Shown here piece by piece: positions 51,395 to 60,030 of a stretch of 64,000 nucleotides of DNA. Made by a program: the position numbers and the translations under genes. The notes beneath the pieces are model-generated. The model was not told the DNA's origin and ran no database searches. It saw nothing but the letters and a program-made list of their open reading frames with translations. Origin of the DNA: Streptomyces parvulus (GTDB taxonomy: Bacteria; Actinomycetota; Actinomycetes; Streptomycetales; Streptomycetaceae); the NCBI RefSeq assembly GCF_014648855.1, contig NZ_BMRX01000015.1:161155-225154 (forward strand), read 5' to 3'. Each line of letters begins with the position of its first letter. Within the stretch, counting starts at the first letter, position 1.

Positions 51395-51480
51395 GCACGC
51401 ACACGGCCAGGCGACGCCCCGTGCGGCGAACCGCGCCGAAGCAGGCCCAACCGGACCGACAGAAGAGGACGTGAGCTGTC

Positions 51481-51696
51481 ATGATCGTTAAGAAGCTGCA
51501 CGAGTGCGGTCTGCGCTCCGAGCACGCGTACGCCGCCGCCTTCGCCTCCATAGGCCTGTCCGTGGCGTCCTGGTACGCCTCGCTCGGGATGGAGAAGAAG
51601 GGGGAGGAGCGGGCGGACCGGTGGGGCATCTTCGTCGGCGAGTGGGCGCCCACCTTCTTCGGGCTGGGGCTCGCTCTGGCCAACTACGAGAAGTAG
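51481..51696 (+). CDS. Small membrane protein of unknown function
   Basis: This 71-residue protein has two hydrophobic stretches (AYAAAFASIGLSVASWY and WAPTFFGLGLALANY) separated by a charged loop (EKKGEERADRW). I do not recognise a named family. It lies 86 bases after the HU-like gene, on the same strand. The ribosome site is weak. Confidence 0.65.
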   Translation: MIVKKLHECGLRSEHAYAAAFASIGLSVASWYASLGMEKKGEERADRWGIFVGEWAPTFFGLGLALANYEK

Positions 51697-51910
51697 GCCC
51701 CCTCTGTCCCCAGCCTTCGGAGCCCGAGGCCCCGTCCGCAAGCGGGCCCGGTTGCCGCGACCGAGCGCAAGGAGGGCGCCTCGCGCTGATCCGTCCCAGC
51801 CTTACGCGTCCGTTGCCCCGGCCCGGTCGGCGGGTGCCTGCCTGCCCTCCCCGGCCGGGCCGCGGACTCCTCCGTTCGCCCGGAACCGGTTCGGGCAGCA
51901 CGCTGGAGGT

Positions 51911-52135
51911 GTGACCAGCGCTCCGATCGTGGTGCACCGGCCCTCCCTGACCGGGGGCCGGCGCGTGAGCGTGCACCGCCGCGGACGGGACGAGATCCTC
52001 GGTGTCGCCTACAGCGACCACGACCTGGCGGTGTTCCTAGAAGGCGCAGGCATCGCCGACCCCGAAGCACTGCTGGACGACCCGCGCTGGGTGGAGTGGC
52101 GCGATGGCCCCGCCCACGACTTCAGCGCCGCCTGA
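51911..52135 (+). CDS. Small hypothetical protein
   Basis: This 74-residue protein, GTG 51911 with GGAGG upstream, is acidic in its second half (HDLAVFLEGAGIADPEALLDD) with SVHRRGRDEILGVAYS in the first. It looks soluble and folded, but I cannot assign it. Codon use is normal for the genome. Confidence 0.65.
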   Translation: MTSAPIVVHRPSLTGGRRVSVHRRGRDEILGVAYSDHDLAVFLEGAGIADPEALLDDPRWVEWRDGPAHDFSAA

Positions 52136-52273
52136 CACCACTCCGGACAGGGCGCGGCCCTGATGCCCAGAGGAGCGTGGACCGGAGCCCATCAGCCACC
52201 ACAGGGCGCCGGCTGCCGCCTCTACGGGACGCCTGACCGGCCACAACCGAAGCGCTGCACATGGCCAGCGCCC

Positions 52274-52774
52274 TCATGCGGTGTCGCCCAGGGCCAGCAG
52301 CACCTCCCGCAGATCCTCGGCGGTCCTCTCGACCAGGTCGCGGTCCACGGTGGCGAGAAGGCGGGCATAGTTCGCCAGGTGGTCGGCGAAGACGGCCCGG
52401 GTGACGTCGTGCCCGTGGTCGGTGAGGCGGATCTTGACGGTACGCCGGTCGGTGCCCTCGCGTACCCGCTCGACCAGGCCCTTGGCCTCCATCTTGTCGA
52501 TGCGGTTGGTGATCGCCCCCGAGGTCACCATGGACGCCTTCAGGAGAGCCCCCGCCGTGAGGGTGTAGGGAGGTCCGGAGCGCTGGAGCGTGGTGAGCAC
52601 ATCGAACTCTCCGTGCTCCACTCCGTGTGCGGCGGCCGTGTCCTTAGCGGACTTGTCCACCACCCGGGCGAGCCGCTGGATCCTCGCGAACATCTGCACC
52701 GGCCACAGGTCGTCCGTCACATCGGGGCGCTCCTTGGCCCACTGCCCGACGATCACGTCCACGACGTCACTCAT
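52274..52774 (-). CDS. MarR-family transcriptional regulator
   Basis: This is a 166-residue winged-helix protein: GVEHGEFDVLTTLQRSGPPY, recognition region ASMVTSGAITNRIDKMEAKG and wing EGTDRRTVKIRLTDHG. It diverges from an MFS-cupin-VOC operon across a region holding two strong palindromes, so it is the probable repressor of that operon and of itself. AGGGG and GCGAGG precede the ATG. Confidence 0.92.
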   Translation of the reverse strand: MSDVVDVIVGQWAKERPDVTDDLWPVQMFARIQRLARVVDKSAKDTAAAHGVEHGEFDVLTTLQRSGPPYTLTAGALLKASMVTSGAITNRIDKMEAKGLVERVREGTDRRTVKIRLTDHGHDVTRAVFADHLANYARLLATVDRDLVERTAEDLREVLLALGDTA

Positions 52775-52799
52775 CCTCGCTGCCCCTCTCCACGGCTTC

Positions 52800-52875
52800 C
52801 TCTCAATGTTAAGACACTTGACGTTGAGAGGATCCTGATGTTTTTATCTCAACGTTGAGATTATCAACGATGAGA
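52800..52875. promoter_or_regulatory. Paired MarR operators between divergent MarR and MFS genes
   Basis: CTCTCAATGTTAAG (52800-52813) and CTTGACGTTGAGAG (52817-52830) form a long inverted repeat with two mismatched pairs. ATCTCAACGTTGAGAT (52846-52861) is a perfect 16-base palindrome. TATCAACGATGAGAG (52862-52876) repeats the core. The shared core is TCAACGTTGA. Confidence 0.8.
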
Positions 52876-52893
52876 GAGAGGCGGGCGCCTTCG

Positions 52894-54138
52894 ATGCCCA
52901 AGCTCGCACTTCACCCCCGAACCCGGGCGCCGCTCGCCGAAGCGGATCCGACATCGCGCCAAGTCCCCGCCTGCTGGCTGGTATTGCTCGCCGCTCCGGT
53001 CGCCGCGAGCGCCAACGGCCCGGTGCTGATCCTCCCCGGCATGGCCGACTCGCTCGGCATCCCCCCGCCGACGGCGACGTGGCTGGTCACCGTCTTCGCC
53101 TGGGCCTTGGCCGTCGGCACCCCGCTCATGGCCGGCTTGCTGCGCCGCAGCGGGCTCAACAGCACGCTGAGGCTGAGTACCGCCCTGATCATGACCGGGA
53201 CCGCGCTCATCGCCGTGGCGCCCTGGTTGCCGCTGGCCCTGGCGGGCCGCGCGGCTCAGGCGATCGGCGGCGCCGGCCTGGTCATCGCGGCGATGAGCCT
53301 GGCGGGCTCGGTCCGCCGCATGGGGCTGATCACGGCGGGCTTCGGCACGTTCGGCGCGGCCGGTCCCCTGATCGGCTCCACACTCGCGGACCTGGCCTCA
53401 TGGCGGATGTCGCTCGCGGTGGGAACGCTCGCACTCCTCGCCGTACCCGCGATCGGCCGGCACGCCGCCACGCGCTCGCCGGCGCCCCCGTCCGCGCAGA
53501 CGGCCTCCTTCGACGGCCGGGGCGCCGCCCTCCTCATCGCGACGGTGACGGCCCTCGTACTCGTCCCGCGCCACCCCCTCCCGGCGGTTGCCGCCTGCAC
53601 GGTGACGGCCGCGCTGCTGGCCGCGCACATCCGCCGCCACCCCATGGGCTTCGTCCCGGCAACGCTGCTGCGCACCCGTACGTTCGTCCTTTCCGCCCTG
53701 CTCGCCTGCGCCCTTGCGACCTCGTACTTCGCCCTGCTGTTCACCGTCCCGCGACTACTGGGCGACCGCACCGGCTGGTCGGCGGCGGCGATTGGCACCG
53801 GCCAACTGGTCGCCCTGCTCGCGGGCTCGGCGCTCTCCATGGCGCTGACCGCGGTCTCCGCCCGGATGAGCCGCCCGCGCATCCTCGCGTTCCTGCTCAC
53901 CGCCGCAGCGCTCGCCCCGTGTACCGCCCTGCTGACCCCCTGGACGCCGCCCCTCCTGCTCGTCGCGACGTTGGCCGTCTTCGCGGCGAGCGCGGGCCAG
54001 GCGACGCTGGCGGTCTGGGCCGCCGAAGCCGCACCGGCCGCCCAACGCCCGACCGCGATCGGCCTGTTCAACCTCTGCTACCAGCTGGGCGGAGCCTTCG
54101 GTCCCGCCCTCGCGACCCTGACCACATGGGGCGGCTGA
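52894..54138 (+). CDS. MFS transporter
   Basis: This is a 414-residue protein with 12 membrane helices, of the sugar-efflux/CynX-like MFS type. The motif-A-like loop is short (AGLLRRSGLNSTL) and PILPGMADSLG-type motifs mark helix 1 to 2. It most likely exports a small drug or metabolite recognised by the divergent MarR. ATG 52894 follows a GAGAGAGAGG stretch; ATG 52870 is in frame but lies inside the operator array. Cupin and VOC genes follow on the same strand. Confidence 0.88.
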   Translation: MPKLALHPRTRAPLAEADPTSRQVPACWLVLLAAPVAASANGPVLILPGMADSLGIPPPTATWLVTVFAWALAVGTPLMAGLLRRSGLNSTLRLSTALIMTGTALIAVAPWLPLALAGRAAQAIGGAGLVIAAMSLAGSVRRMGLITAGFGTFGAAGPLIGSTLADLASWRMSLAVGTLALLAVPAIGRHAATRSPAPPSAQTASFDGRGAALLIATVTALVLVPRHPLPAVAACTVTAALLAAHIRRHPMGFVPATLLRTRTFVLSALLACALATSYFALLFTVPRLLGDRTGWSAAAIGTGQLVALLAGSALSMALTAVSARMSRPRILAFLLTAAALAPCTALLTPWTPPLLLVATLAVFAASAGQATLAVWAAEAAPAAQRPTAIGLFNLCYQLGGAFGPALATLTTWGG

Positions 54139-54205
54139 CACACAGCGCCCCGTTCAGGCCCCCAACTGCGCGAGACGACCTCGCACACCTCAAGGAGCGA
54201 CGACC

Positions 54206-54727
54206 ATGAACGAGAAGACGCCCGCCGAGTCCGCGACCCGCACCGCGCCCGCCGCCGTGCTGACCCGCCGGGCCACTGCCGAGACCTGTGCCGATCCCAG
54301 CAGCGTGATGACCCTACTGGCGGATGCGCACCCGGACACAGGAGGATTCACCAGCTACCGGTCCACCTTTGCCAAGGGCGCGGCCGGGGCACCGGCCCAC
54401 TTCCACACCCGTGCGTCGGAGTTGTTCTTCGTGATCAGCGGGGCGCTGCAAGTACTGGTGGGCGAGGAAGTCACCATCTTGTCCGAGGGCGACTTCCTCG
54501 CGGTGCCGCCCCATACGGCACACGCCTTCGCGGCCGCCCCCGGCTGCGAAGCGGACGTCCTGTTCGTCTTCACACCCGGTATGGACAGGTTCGACTACCT
54601 GCGTCTGCTCGGCCGCGTGATGCGCGGGGAGGCGGACCCGAAGGAAATCGCCGAGTCGTCGGAACGCTTCGACAACCATTACGTCGACAGCCCCGCCTGG
54701 CGAGCCGCCCTGGAGGCCTCCGCATGA
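54206..54727 (+). CDS. Cupin-domain protein
   Basis: This 173-residue protein has one cupin barrel (about 55-140): AHFHTRASELFFVISGALQV supplies the His-His-Glu metal set, and EGDFLAVPPHTAHAFAAA supplies motif 2 with the last His. Single-domain cupins act as dioxygenases, isomerases or ligand sensors. It follows the MFS gene by 67 bases and overlaps the VOC gene (ATGA), so it belongs to the MarR-controlled operon. GGAG precedes the ATG. Confidence 0.9.
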   Translation: MNEKTPAESATRTAPAAVLTRRATAETCADPSSVMTLLADAHPDTGGFTSYRSTFAKGAAGAPAHFHTRASELFFVISGALQVLVGEEVTILSEGDFLAVPPHTAHAFAAAPGCEADVLFVFTPGMDRFDYLRLLGRVMRGEADPKEIAESSERFDNHYVDSPAWRAALEASA

Positions 54728-55125
54728 TCGACTCCACCACCCGCATCCGTCTCGCCCGCCCCTCGAAGAATCTCGCCGCCGCGGAACGCTTCTACGTCGC
54801 GGGCCTCGGTCTCCAAGTGCTCTGGCGGACCGCTGAACGGGCCCCCGGCACACACGACCTGCTCATGGTCGGACCGTCCGACGCCACCTGGCACCTGGAA
54901 CTCACCCACAACCCCGAGCAGCCGCTCACACCCGCCCCGACCGTGGACGACCTGCTCGTCATCTACCTCGGGACTCCGATCGACCCCGCACTGACCGCCC
55001 GCCTGGAAGCCCACGGGGGCACCAGAGTCCCCGCGCACAACCCCTACTGGGACCAGCACGGCGTGACCGTCCGCGACCCGGACGGCTACCTCCTCGTCCT
55101 GTGCTCACGCAACTGGGCCGGCTGA
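54724..55125 (+). CDS. VOC-family protein
   Basis: This 133-residue protein has IRLARPSKNLAAAERFYVAG and GVTVRDPDGYLLVLCSR, the ends of the two VOC modules. It could be a glyoxalase, dioxygenase or drug-binding protein. Its ATG overlaps the cupin stop. With the cupin and MFS genes it suggests modification plus export of one small molecule. Confidence 0.88.
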   Translation: MIDSTTRIRLARPSKNLAAAERFYVAGLGLQVLWRTAERAPGTHDLLMVGPSDATWHLELTHNPEQPLTPAPTVDDLLVIYLGTPIDPALTARLEAHGGTRVPAHNPYWDQHGVTVRDPDGYLLVLCSRNWAG

Positions 55126-55166
55126 TCCCGACAGCGGTGCCGCACGGGTAGTTCGCGGAAACGAGA

Positions 55167-55200
55167 GGGGGCGGGCACCGCCGACCGGTGCCCGCCCCTC
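55167..55200. terminator. Bidirectional terminator, 13-bp GC stem
   Basis: GGGGCGGGCACCG (55168-55180) pairs with CGGTGCCCGCCCC (55186-55198) around a five-base loop, in the gap between convergent VOC and lipoprotein genes. Confidence 0.88.
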
Positions 55201-55207
55201 AGGTGTG

Positions 55208-56095
55208 TCAGCCTGCCCAGACCTCGGCCTCGTCGGCCGGGACGGTGGTGGCCAGGTTCAACTCCTTGCGGGCCGCGACCGACTTGTTCGGGTCGATGCC
55301 CGTGAACGCCGGGTCATAGGCGACGTAGAACGTCTCGGCGTCGGCGGCGCCCGCGGCCTTGTCCCAGTCGCCGGCCGCCTTCGCCAGCGTCGAACGGAGC
55401 GCGCCGACCTCGGCGCCGTCGATGCCCTTCAGACCCTCGACATGGGCGTGGAGAGCGGCCGCGACGGCCTTGGCCTGCGCCTTGTAACCGGGCAGGTCGG
55501 CCTCGACGGTGTCCTTCTCCGACTGGTTCGCCCACAGGGCCTCGTAGACCGCGTTCGACCCCTTGAGGTACGTGAGCTGCTCCGGCTTGAGGGACTTCGC
55601 GGTGTCGAGCGTGCCGTTCAGCGCGCCCTTCTCGGCGGTGTAGGTACAGCTCACCGAGCGGTCGCCCGTCGCCCAGCTCTCCGCGGTCGGGGTGTAGTAG
55701 AAGAGCTCGGCGCCCTTGGGGAGCGCCCAGGTGTCCGGGGCGTACTTCTGCGCCTCTACCGGGCAGCGGGTGTCCGCGACCGCCGAGACACCGTCGTCAC
55801 CGGGGTACTGCTTGCCCTCGTCGATCGCGAACTCGCCCACGACCTGGCCTTCGTGCGCCTCGTCGCAGGGCACGATCTCGACGGTGTACGCCGTCCCCTC
55901 GGCCTTGCCGGACGGGTTGTAGCAGTCACCGGTGTCCAGCGAGAACACCGAGCGCTGGCGGGCCACCTTCTTCGCGCCGTCCTTGGCGCTGTCGACGGCG
56001 TCGGTGACGTCCGAGCACCCCACCAAGCCGATCGCGAGCAGGGCGGTGACGGCGGATATGCCGTGAAGGGAACGATAGGGGGCACGGACAGTCAT
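55208..56095 (-). CDS. Septum-formation-domain lipoprotein
   Basis: This 295-residue lipoprotein has lipobox LVGC near residue 27. It has a duplicated Septum_form-type extracytoplasmic region: SVFSLDTGDCYNPSG and VEIVPCDEAHEGQVVGEF, repeated loosely around the second cysteine pair. The name derives from a small-scale observation in actinobacteria; the actual function is unclear. It probably sits on the outer face of the membrane. AGAGGA precedes the ATG at 56095. Confidence 0.82.
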   Translation of the reverse strand: MTVRAPYRSLHGISAVTALLAIGLVGCSDVTDAVDSAKDGAKKVARQRSVFSLDTGDCYNPSGKAEGTAYTVEIVPCDEAHEGQVVGEFAIDEGKQYPGDDGVSAVADTRCPVEAQKYAPDTWALPKGAELFYYTPTAESWATGDRSVSCTYTAEKGALNGTLDTAKSLKPEQLTYLKGSNAVYEALWANQSEKDTVEADLPGYKAQAKAVAAALHAHVEGLKGIDGAEVGALRSTLAKAAGDWDKAAGAADAETFYVAYDPAFTGIDPNKSVAARKELNLATTVPADEAEVWAG

Positions 56096-56582
56096 GACGT
56101 GTACATCCTCTTACTTGATCTTTATGAGGGGCATGCGGATCGTATGCCACCCCGGTGCCCGGCCGTGACCCGGTGGCTTGTGACAGGCCTTCACCTCACC
56201 GCGGCTTATCCGACTCGGGACAGGCCCAGAGGGTTGTACCGGCACGAAGACCCGAAACCGGTACGCCGGCCGGCACCGGTGGAGCCGTGCTCTCGCACCG
56301 GATTCTCGTCCGTTTCCGCCAGGCCGTGGACCTCGCCGACGACCACACCCAGGGGCACCGTCTGCACGTCGCTGTACCCGTCGGCATCGATCCCCCGCAC
56401 ACTCCGATCGGATGCCCCAACGCAGGTCGCCCCCGCGGCAGTTACCGACTTCTGCCCCGGCGTCCCCCTAGGACCCCTGACCCCGGGGCGCACGACCCCA
56501 GACCCGGCCCCGGAGGCTTCCCGACCGCCCCTTGCCGGTCGAAGCTGAGGACGACCTTGGAACCGTCCCCCAGGAGGAACAC
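56096..56582. other. Intergenic region without convincing gene
   Basis: This 487-base stretch lies between the divergent lipoprotein and phospholipase genes. It holds a GGCAT/ATGCC inverted repeat (56130-56148) close to the lipoprotein promoter. The overlapping frames on both strands have mixed codon use and no family signature. Confidence 0.5.
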
Positions 56583-57047
56583 GTGCGCCGTCGAATCACC
56601 GCCGCGGCCCTGACGTCCGCAGCCCTCGCCCTGTCCGCCATGGCCGCAGCCCCGGCGTCGGCCGCCCCGGCCGACAAGGCTCAGGTACTCGCGAACTGGA
56701 CGCAGACCAGCGCGAGCAGTTACAACGCCTGGACCGCGGCACGCGCCAACCAGGGAGCCTGGAGCGCCTACGGCTTCAACTGGAGCACCGACTACTGCTC
56801 GACGTCCCCCGACAACCCCTTCGGCTTCCCCTTCAAGACCTCCTGCGCCCGCCACGACTTCGGCTACCGCAACTACAAGGAGGCCGGCACCTTCAGCGCC
56901 AACAAGGCTCGCGTGGACAGCGCCTTCTACGCCGACCTGAAGAGAGTCTGTGCCGCCTACAGCGGCGCGACGCGCACCTCCTGCGACGCGACGGCCTGGA
57001 CGTACTACCAGGCCGTCGACAAGCTGGGCTCCCCGGCGGCAGGCTGA
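56583..57047 (+). CDS. Secreted phospholipase A2 (prokaryotic PLA2 type)
   Basis: This 154-residue precursor has a signal peptide (1-28, ASA-AP) and a mature enzyme of about 126 residues. The family signature CARHDFGYRNY carries the catalytic His-Asp pair, with four cysteines for two disulfides and calcium-binding Asp in WSTDYCS. It hydrolyses the sn-2 ester of phospholipids outside the cell. GTG 56583 follows AGGAGG. It is the length of known Streptomyces PLA2 and is a single-gene unit. Confidence 0.93.
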   Translation: MRRRITAAALTSAALALSAMAAAPASAAPADKAQVLANWTQTSASSYNAWTAARANQGAWSAYGFNWSTDYCSTSPDNPFGFPFKTSCARHDFGYRNYKEAGTFSANKARVDSAFYADLKRVCAAYSGATRTSCDATAWTYYQAVDKLGSPAAG

Positions 57048-57198
57048 CGCATTCCCCGGAGGGGGCTATGGCTCGAGACACGACCAGGCCCCCTCCGATG
57101 GGAGAGCACCGCCGGGAGTTCGACTCGTCATCCGAGACAAGGAGCTCGTGAGCCTTTCCACCCTCACGAGCTCGCTCGCCGCGACAGTGGATCTTGGG

Positions 57199-57708
57199 TC
57201 AGGGCTGCGGGTCGGCCTGCGCGGGCTCCCGGATCTCCTGCAGCGATTCCTCCATGGCCTGCCGGGCACGGGTGAACCAGTCGGCCAGTACGGCCCTGTC
57301 CTGTGGCGTGTAGTCGGCAGCTAGAGCCGCCAGCCGCTGGTAATGCGGGCCGTAGACGGCGTATACCCGGCTCGCGGCGTTCTCGTCGAGCACCACCCGC
57401 ACCCGTCGGCGGTCCGCGGGGTCGGGCTGCCGGCTCACGTAGCCGGCGCGTTCGAGACGGTTGATCACGCCGGTGATCGCACCGGTGGTGACGTTGGCGT
57501 GCTGTGCCAGATCCCCGGCGCTCAGATGCCGCTCCCCGGCGCCGATGACGTGCCCGAGGCAGGTCAGGTCGGTCACGTTCAGCCCCAGCCGCTGTGCGAT
57601 GTCGTGCTGGGACACCAGGGCGAGGGCGACCATGCGGTCCATCGCGTCCAGCGCCTCCTGTGCGGTCGCGTCACGACGCGGCGTGCCCTCCCGCGGCTTG
57701 CCCTTCAC
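57199..57708 (-). CDS. MarR-family transcriptional regulator
   Basis: This is a 169-residue protein starting at GTG 57708 behind AAGGAG. Winged-helix features are LNVTDLTCLGHVIGAGERHL, NVTTGAITGVINRLERAGYV and PADRRRVRVVLDE. It diverges from a small membrane-protein gene. Two overlapping inverted repeats in the 97-base gap are its likely operators. Confidence 0.92.
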   Translation of the reverse strand: MKGKPREGTPRRDATAQEALDAMDRMVALALVSQHDIAQRLGLNVTDLTCLGHVIGAGERHLSAGDLAQHANVTTGAITGVINRLERAGYVSRQPDPADRRRVRVVLDENAASRVYAVYGPHYQRLAALAADYTPQDRAVLADWFTRARQAMEESLQEIREPAQADPQP

Positions 57709-57726
57709 CAGACATCTCCTTACTAT

Positions 57727-57752
57727 CTAAGAAACTTAGCTTAGAAGCTAAG
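57727..57752. promoter_or_regulatory. Overlapping inverted repeats (MarR operator)
   Basis: CTAAG-AAA-CTTAG (57727-57739) and CTTAGC-TTAGAA-GCTAAG (57735-57752) share the CTTAG at 57735-57739. The A/T-rich content stands out from the flanks and probably includes the -10 boxes of both genes. Confidence 0.7.
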
Positions 57753-57805
57753 ACTTCTCGGCCGCTTGCTGTGCTGCCGAAGATACAAAGCCACGGGAGA
57801 AAGTC

Positions 57806-58222
57806 ATGAACCGAACCGACAGCGGCCACGCCCCGGGCCACGACCACGGTCACACCATCGCCGGATGGACGGGCACCGGCATGGCGCTGGCGGGGAGCGT
57901 GGCCGCCGGTGGCTCGATGGTCACCGCTTGGTACCCGGGACTCGCGCTGGGGGCGGCCCTGGTCGCCCTGTCGGCCTGCACCACCTGGGTGCTGCACCTC
58001 GCCGGGTGGGGCAAGCCCGGCGGGCCCCGGCCCCCTGCGGAACGGGGCTGGCGGGTACGCGATCGGTCCGCCGCGCAGGGCCACCCAGGATGCAGGGGCT
58101 GCCGCCTGGCCGGCCGAGGCCGGCGCATCGCCGCCCCTGCCGCGGCCACGGCCGGTGCGGGGACGCTCCCCGGGGCCCGGGTGTACGGGGAGAGGGCCGC
58201 CGAGACGGAAGCGGCACATTGA
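57806..58222 (+). CDS. Small two-helix membrane protein with His-rich start and CxxC tail
   Basis: This 138-residue protein begins with SGHAPGHDHGHTIAGWTGTG, followed by two membrane helices (about 24-70), a Pro-rich linker and a basic tail with HPGCRGCRLAGRGR. The His cluster and CxxC could bind metal. Small membrane proteins with a comparable HG-x-T-x-AGWT start occur in many actinobacteria without known function. GGGAG precedes ATG 57806. It is probably controlled by the divergent MarR. A weak TGAGAG/CTCTCA hairpin overlaps its stop. Confidence 0.72.
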   Translation: MNRTDSGHAPGHDHGHTIAGWTGTGMALAGSVAAGGSMVTAWYPGLALGAALVALSACTTWVLHLAGWGKPGGPRPPAERGWRVRDRSAAQGHPGCRGCRLAGRGRRIAAPAAATAGAGTLPGARVYGERAAETEAAH

Positions 58223-58371
58223 GAGCAAGCCCTCTCAGGCCCGGTCGGCCCACCCATACCCGCAGCCGGCACGCCCGCGCAGACGCAGAGCCTGACGCCT
58301 TGGCCGCCCCCTCGGCGAATGGCTCGTGACCACCTGGAGGCCAACTCAGCCCCGAATGACGTGTCACGCCC

Positions 58372-58902
58372 TCAGAGCTGTGGCAGCCGGTCCGCAGGTG
58401 TGGGGGAGCGTCGCTTCTCGAGCCGGAAGAGATAGACGCGAAGGTGGCAGGCCAGCTCGCCGTCGAGGTACGCGGCGTACCGCGCAGCGGCGCCGGCCAC
58501 ACCCTGCCCCGCCTTCGCGTCGTCGGCTTCCCAGTCGGCCCGCCGGCCGGCCAGGTACTCCCTGATCCGCCCCCGGTCGCGCCACCATTCCCGGACGGCT
58601 GCCGGCGTCCAGTGGGCGTCGCCGTCACAACCGTAGCCGCCGAAGGCCTCGGCCTCCGCCGCCTCGACCAGGTCCGCAAGCTCCTCTGCCGTCCGGGGCT
58701 GGCGGTACACGTACTCGGTGAAGTGGTCGGCCTCGTAGAGCACGAGCCCAGGGGCGTGGATACGGCCGGTGCCGCAGTTGTCGGTATCGGCCCCGTAGAA
58801 CGGCCCCGGCACATTGAGCCACGTCCGCTCCGACCACTGTCCGCGGAACGCCTTTCGCGCGTCGTCGTCGAGCAACGGCATCGGGTCGAAGTAGAGGTCC
58901 AC
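58372..58902 (-). CDS. Conserved hypothetical protein
   Basis: This 176-residue soluble protein, rich in Trp, Asp and Arg: DLYFDPMPLLDDDARKAF, WSERTWLNVPGPFYGADTDN and a C-terminal DGELACHLRVYLFRLE. The tone is that of uncharacterised Streptomyces proteins; relatives are sometimes mislabelled ferredoxin, but no cysteine cluster is present. Function is unknown. Confidence 0.72.
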   Translation of the reverse strand: MDLYFDPMPLLDDDARKAFRGQWSERTWLNVPGPFYGADTDNCGTGRIHAPGLVLYEADHFTEYVYRQPRTAEELADLVEAAEAEAFGGYGCDGDAHWTPAAVREWWRDRGRIREYLAGRRADWEADDAKAGQGVAGAAARYAAYLDGELACHLRVYLFRLEKRRSPTPADRLPQL

Positions 58903-59019
58903 GGCGGAAGATTAGCCGGGTCCTGCCACCGGCACCGGGGGCGTCCGGCGGGTTCTGCCGGCCGGTCAAGGCGCCCTGCCACAGGCAGGAATGCCCCACA
59001 GCATCATCATGATGAGGCG

Positions 59020-59127
59020 ATGGACCGGACCCCGCTCGACCAGTACGGGCTGCGCTGGCACGGACCGGTCGACCGCCGACGCGGCGCCCGCGAGCTCAGT
59101 GCCCTGCACCTTGTGAACGCGCCCTGA
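59020..59127 (+). CDS. Possible small open frame, 35 residues
   Basis: ATG 59020 with GATGAGG nearby opens a short frame (MDRTPLDQYGLRWHGPVDRR...) in the 228-base gap 58903-59130. It could be a remnant of a longer gene or chance; kept at low confidence. Confidence 0.25.
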   Translation: MDRTPLDQYGLRWHGPVDRRRGARELSALHLVNAP

Positions 59128-59130
59128 CCG

Positions 59131-60030
59131 TCAGCCGATCAGCCTCAGCTTCGTCTGACACAGACCGAGGCGGACCGTCTGGCCCCAGGTGAGCTCCAGC
59201 GCGTCGCTCTCCATGCCGTCCCCGAAGGCGACGAGGCGCTCGGACTCCACGGTCACCGTGAGCCGCGCGTCCGCGACCAGTTCACCCGCGTTCAGGCATG
59301 TTCCCGTGGTGGGGGACGGCCACGCCTCCCGGACGAACCAGGCGAGCCGGGCCTCCGTGGGATGCGGCAGCCCCCACTCGGTGGACCGGTCCTGCCATAC
59401 CGACCGGAGCCAGCCACTCGCCCCCGTTCCCGTGCCGATCAGTACTCCCGACGAGGCCTGGGTCTCGACGGCACCCCTGTCGCCGTCGAGACCCAGGCGG
59501 TACCGGGCAGTACGGTGCCCGGCCGCACCGACGTAGATCTCGTTGAGCGCCACCAGACGTTGCGTGTCGTCGGTAACGGCCTCGACCATGCTCAGCTCGT
59601 CCCCGCCCGCAGAGGCGGAGAAGGCCGCGGGCAGGAGCCGGGCTGCGTCGGCCGGCCGGTGCCGCACCAGCACACCCGGGTTGCGGCCGGGATCCGCGTC
59701 GATGCCGACCACGGGCCGGTCACCGACGTACTGAGCGACGTTGGCCACGAGCCCGTCCTGCCCGACCGCCACCACGACGTCCTCGGGACCGAACAGGAAA
59801 CGGTCCAGATCTGCCCGCTCCACCTGCGCGCGCCGCCAGCTAAGCGGCACCGCGGCCGAGACGAGCACGAGCGCCCGCTCCACCCGGTGATGCCGCTCGA
59901 CGACCTCGTCAATGGACCGGCCCCGCGAGGACAGGAAGAACGCCGCCTGTCCATGCGTGCCGTGCCGGGCGACCAACTCCTCGTACTCGGTGGCGCGATG
60001 CACGAGGACGGCTCGCGGTGCCAGGCTCAC
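59131..60030 (-). CDS. NAD-kinase-like protein
   Basis: This 299-residue protein has the NAD-kinase order of motifs in divergent form. VVAVGQDGLVANVAQYVGDR stands where GGDG is expected (Gln replaces the second Gly), followed by ALNEIYVG and SGVLIGTGTGASGW. The N-terminal VLVHRATEYEELVARHG is a plausible first strand-helix. It would phosphorylate NAD(H) or a related dinucleotide, unless the changed motif has altered the substrate. It overlaps the SPFH gene by GTGA, so the two are translated together. Confidence 0.8.
   Translation of the reverse strand: MSLAPRAVLVHRATEYEELVARHGTHGQAAFFLSSRGRSIDEVVERHHRVERALVLVSAAVPLSWRRAQVERADLDRFLFGPEDVVVAVGQDGLVANVAQYVGDRPVVGIDADPGRNPGVLVRHRPADAARLLPAAFSASAGGDELSMVEAVTDDTQRLVALNEIYVGAAGHRTARYRLGLDGDRGAVETQASSGVLIGTGTGASGWLRSVWQDRSTEWGLPHPTEARLAWFVREAWPSPTTGTCLNAGELVADARLTVTVESERLVAFGDGMESDALELTWGQTVRLGLCQTKLRLIG

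Noticed and set aside
56155..56613. Frames on both strands between the lipoprotein and phospholipase genes
   Set aside because: Codon bias is inconsistent and no motif is found; the real phospholipase start at 56583 overlaps one of them.
58372..58902. Ferredoxin assignment for the conserved hypothetical protein
   Set aside because: There is no Cys cluster that could hold an iron-sulfur centre.
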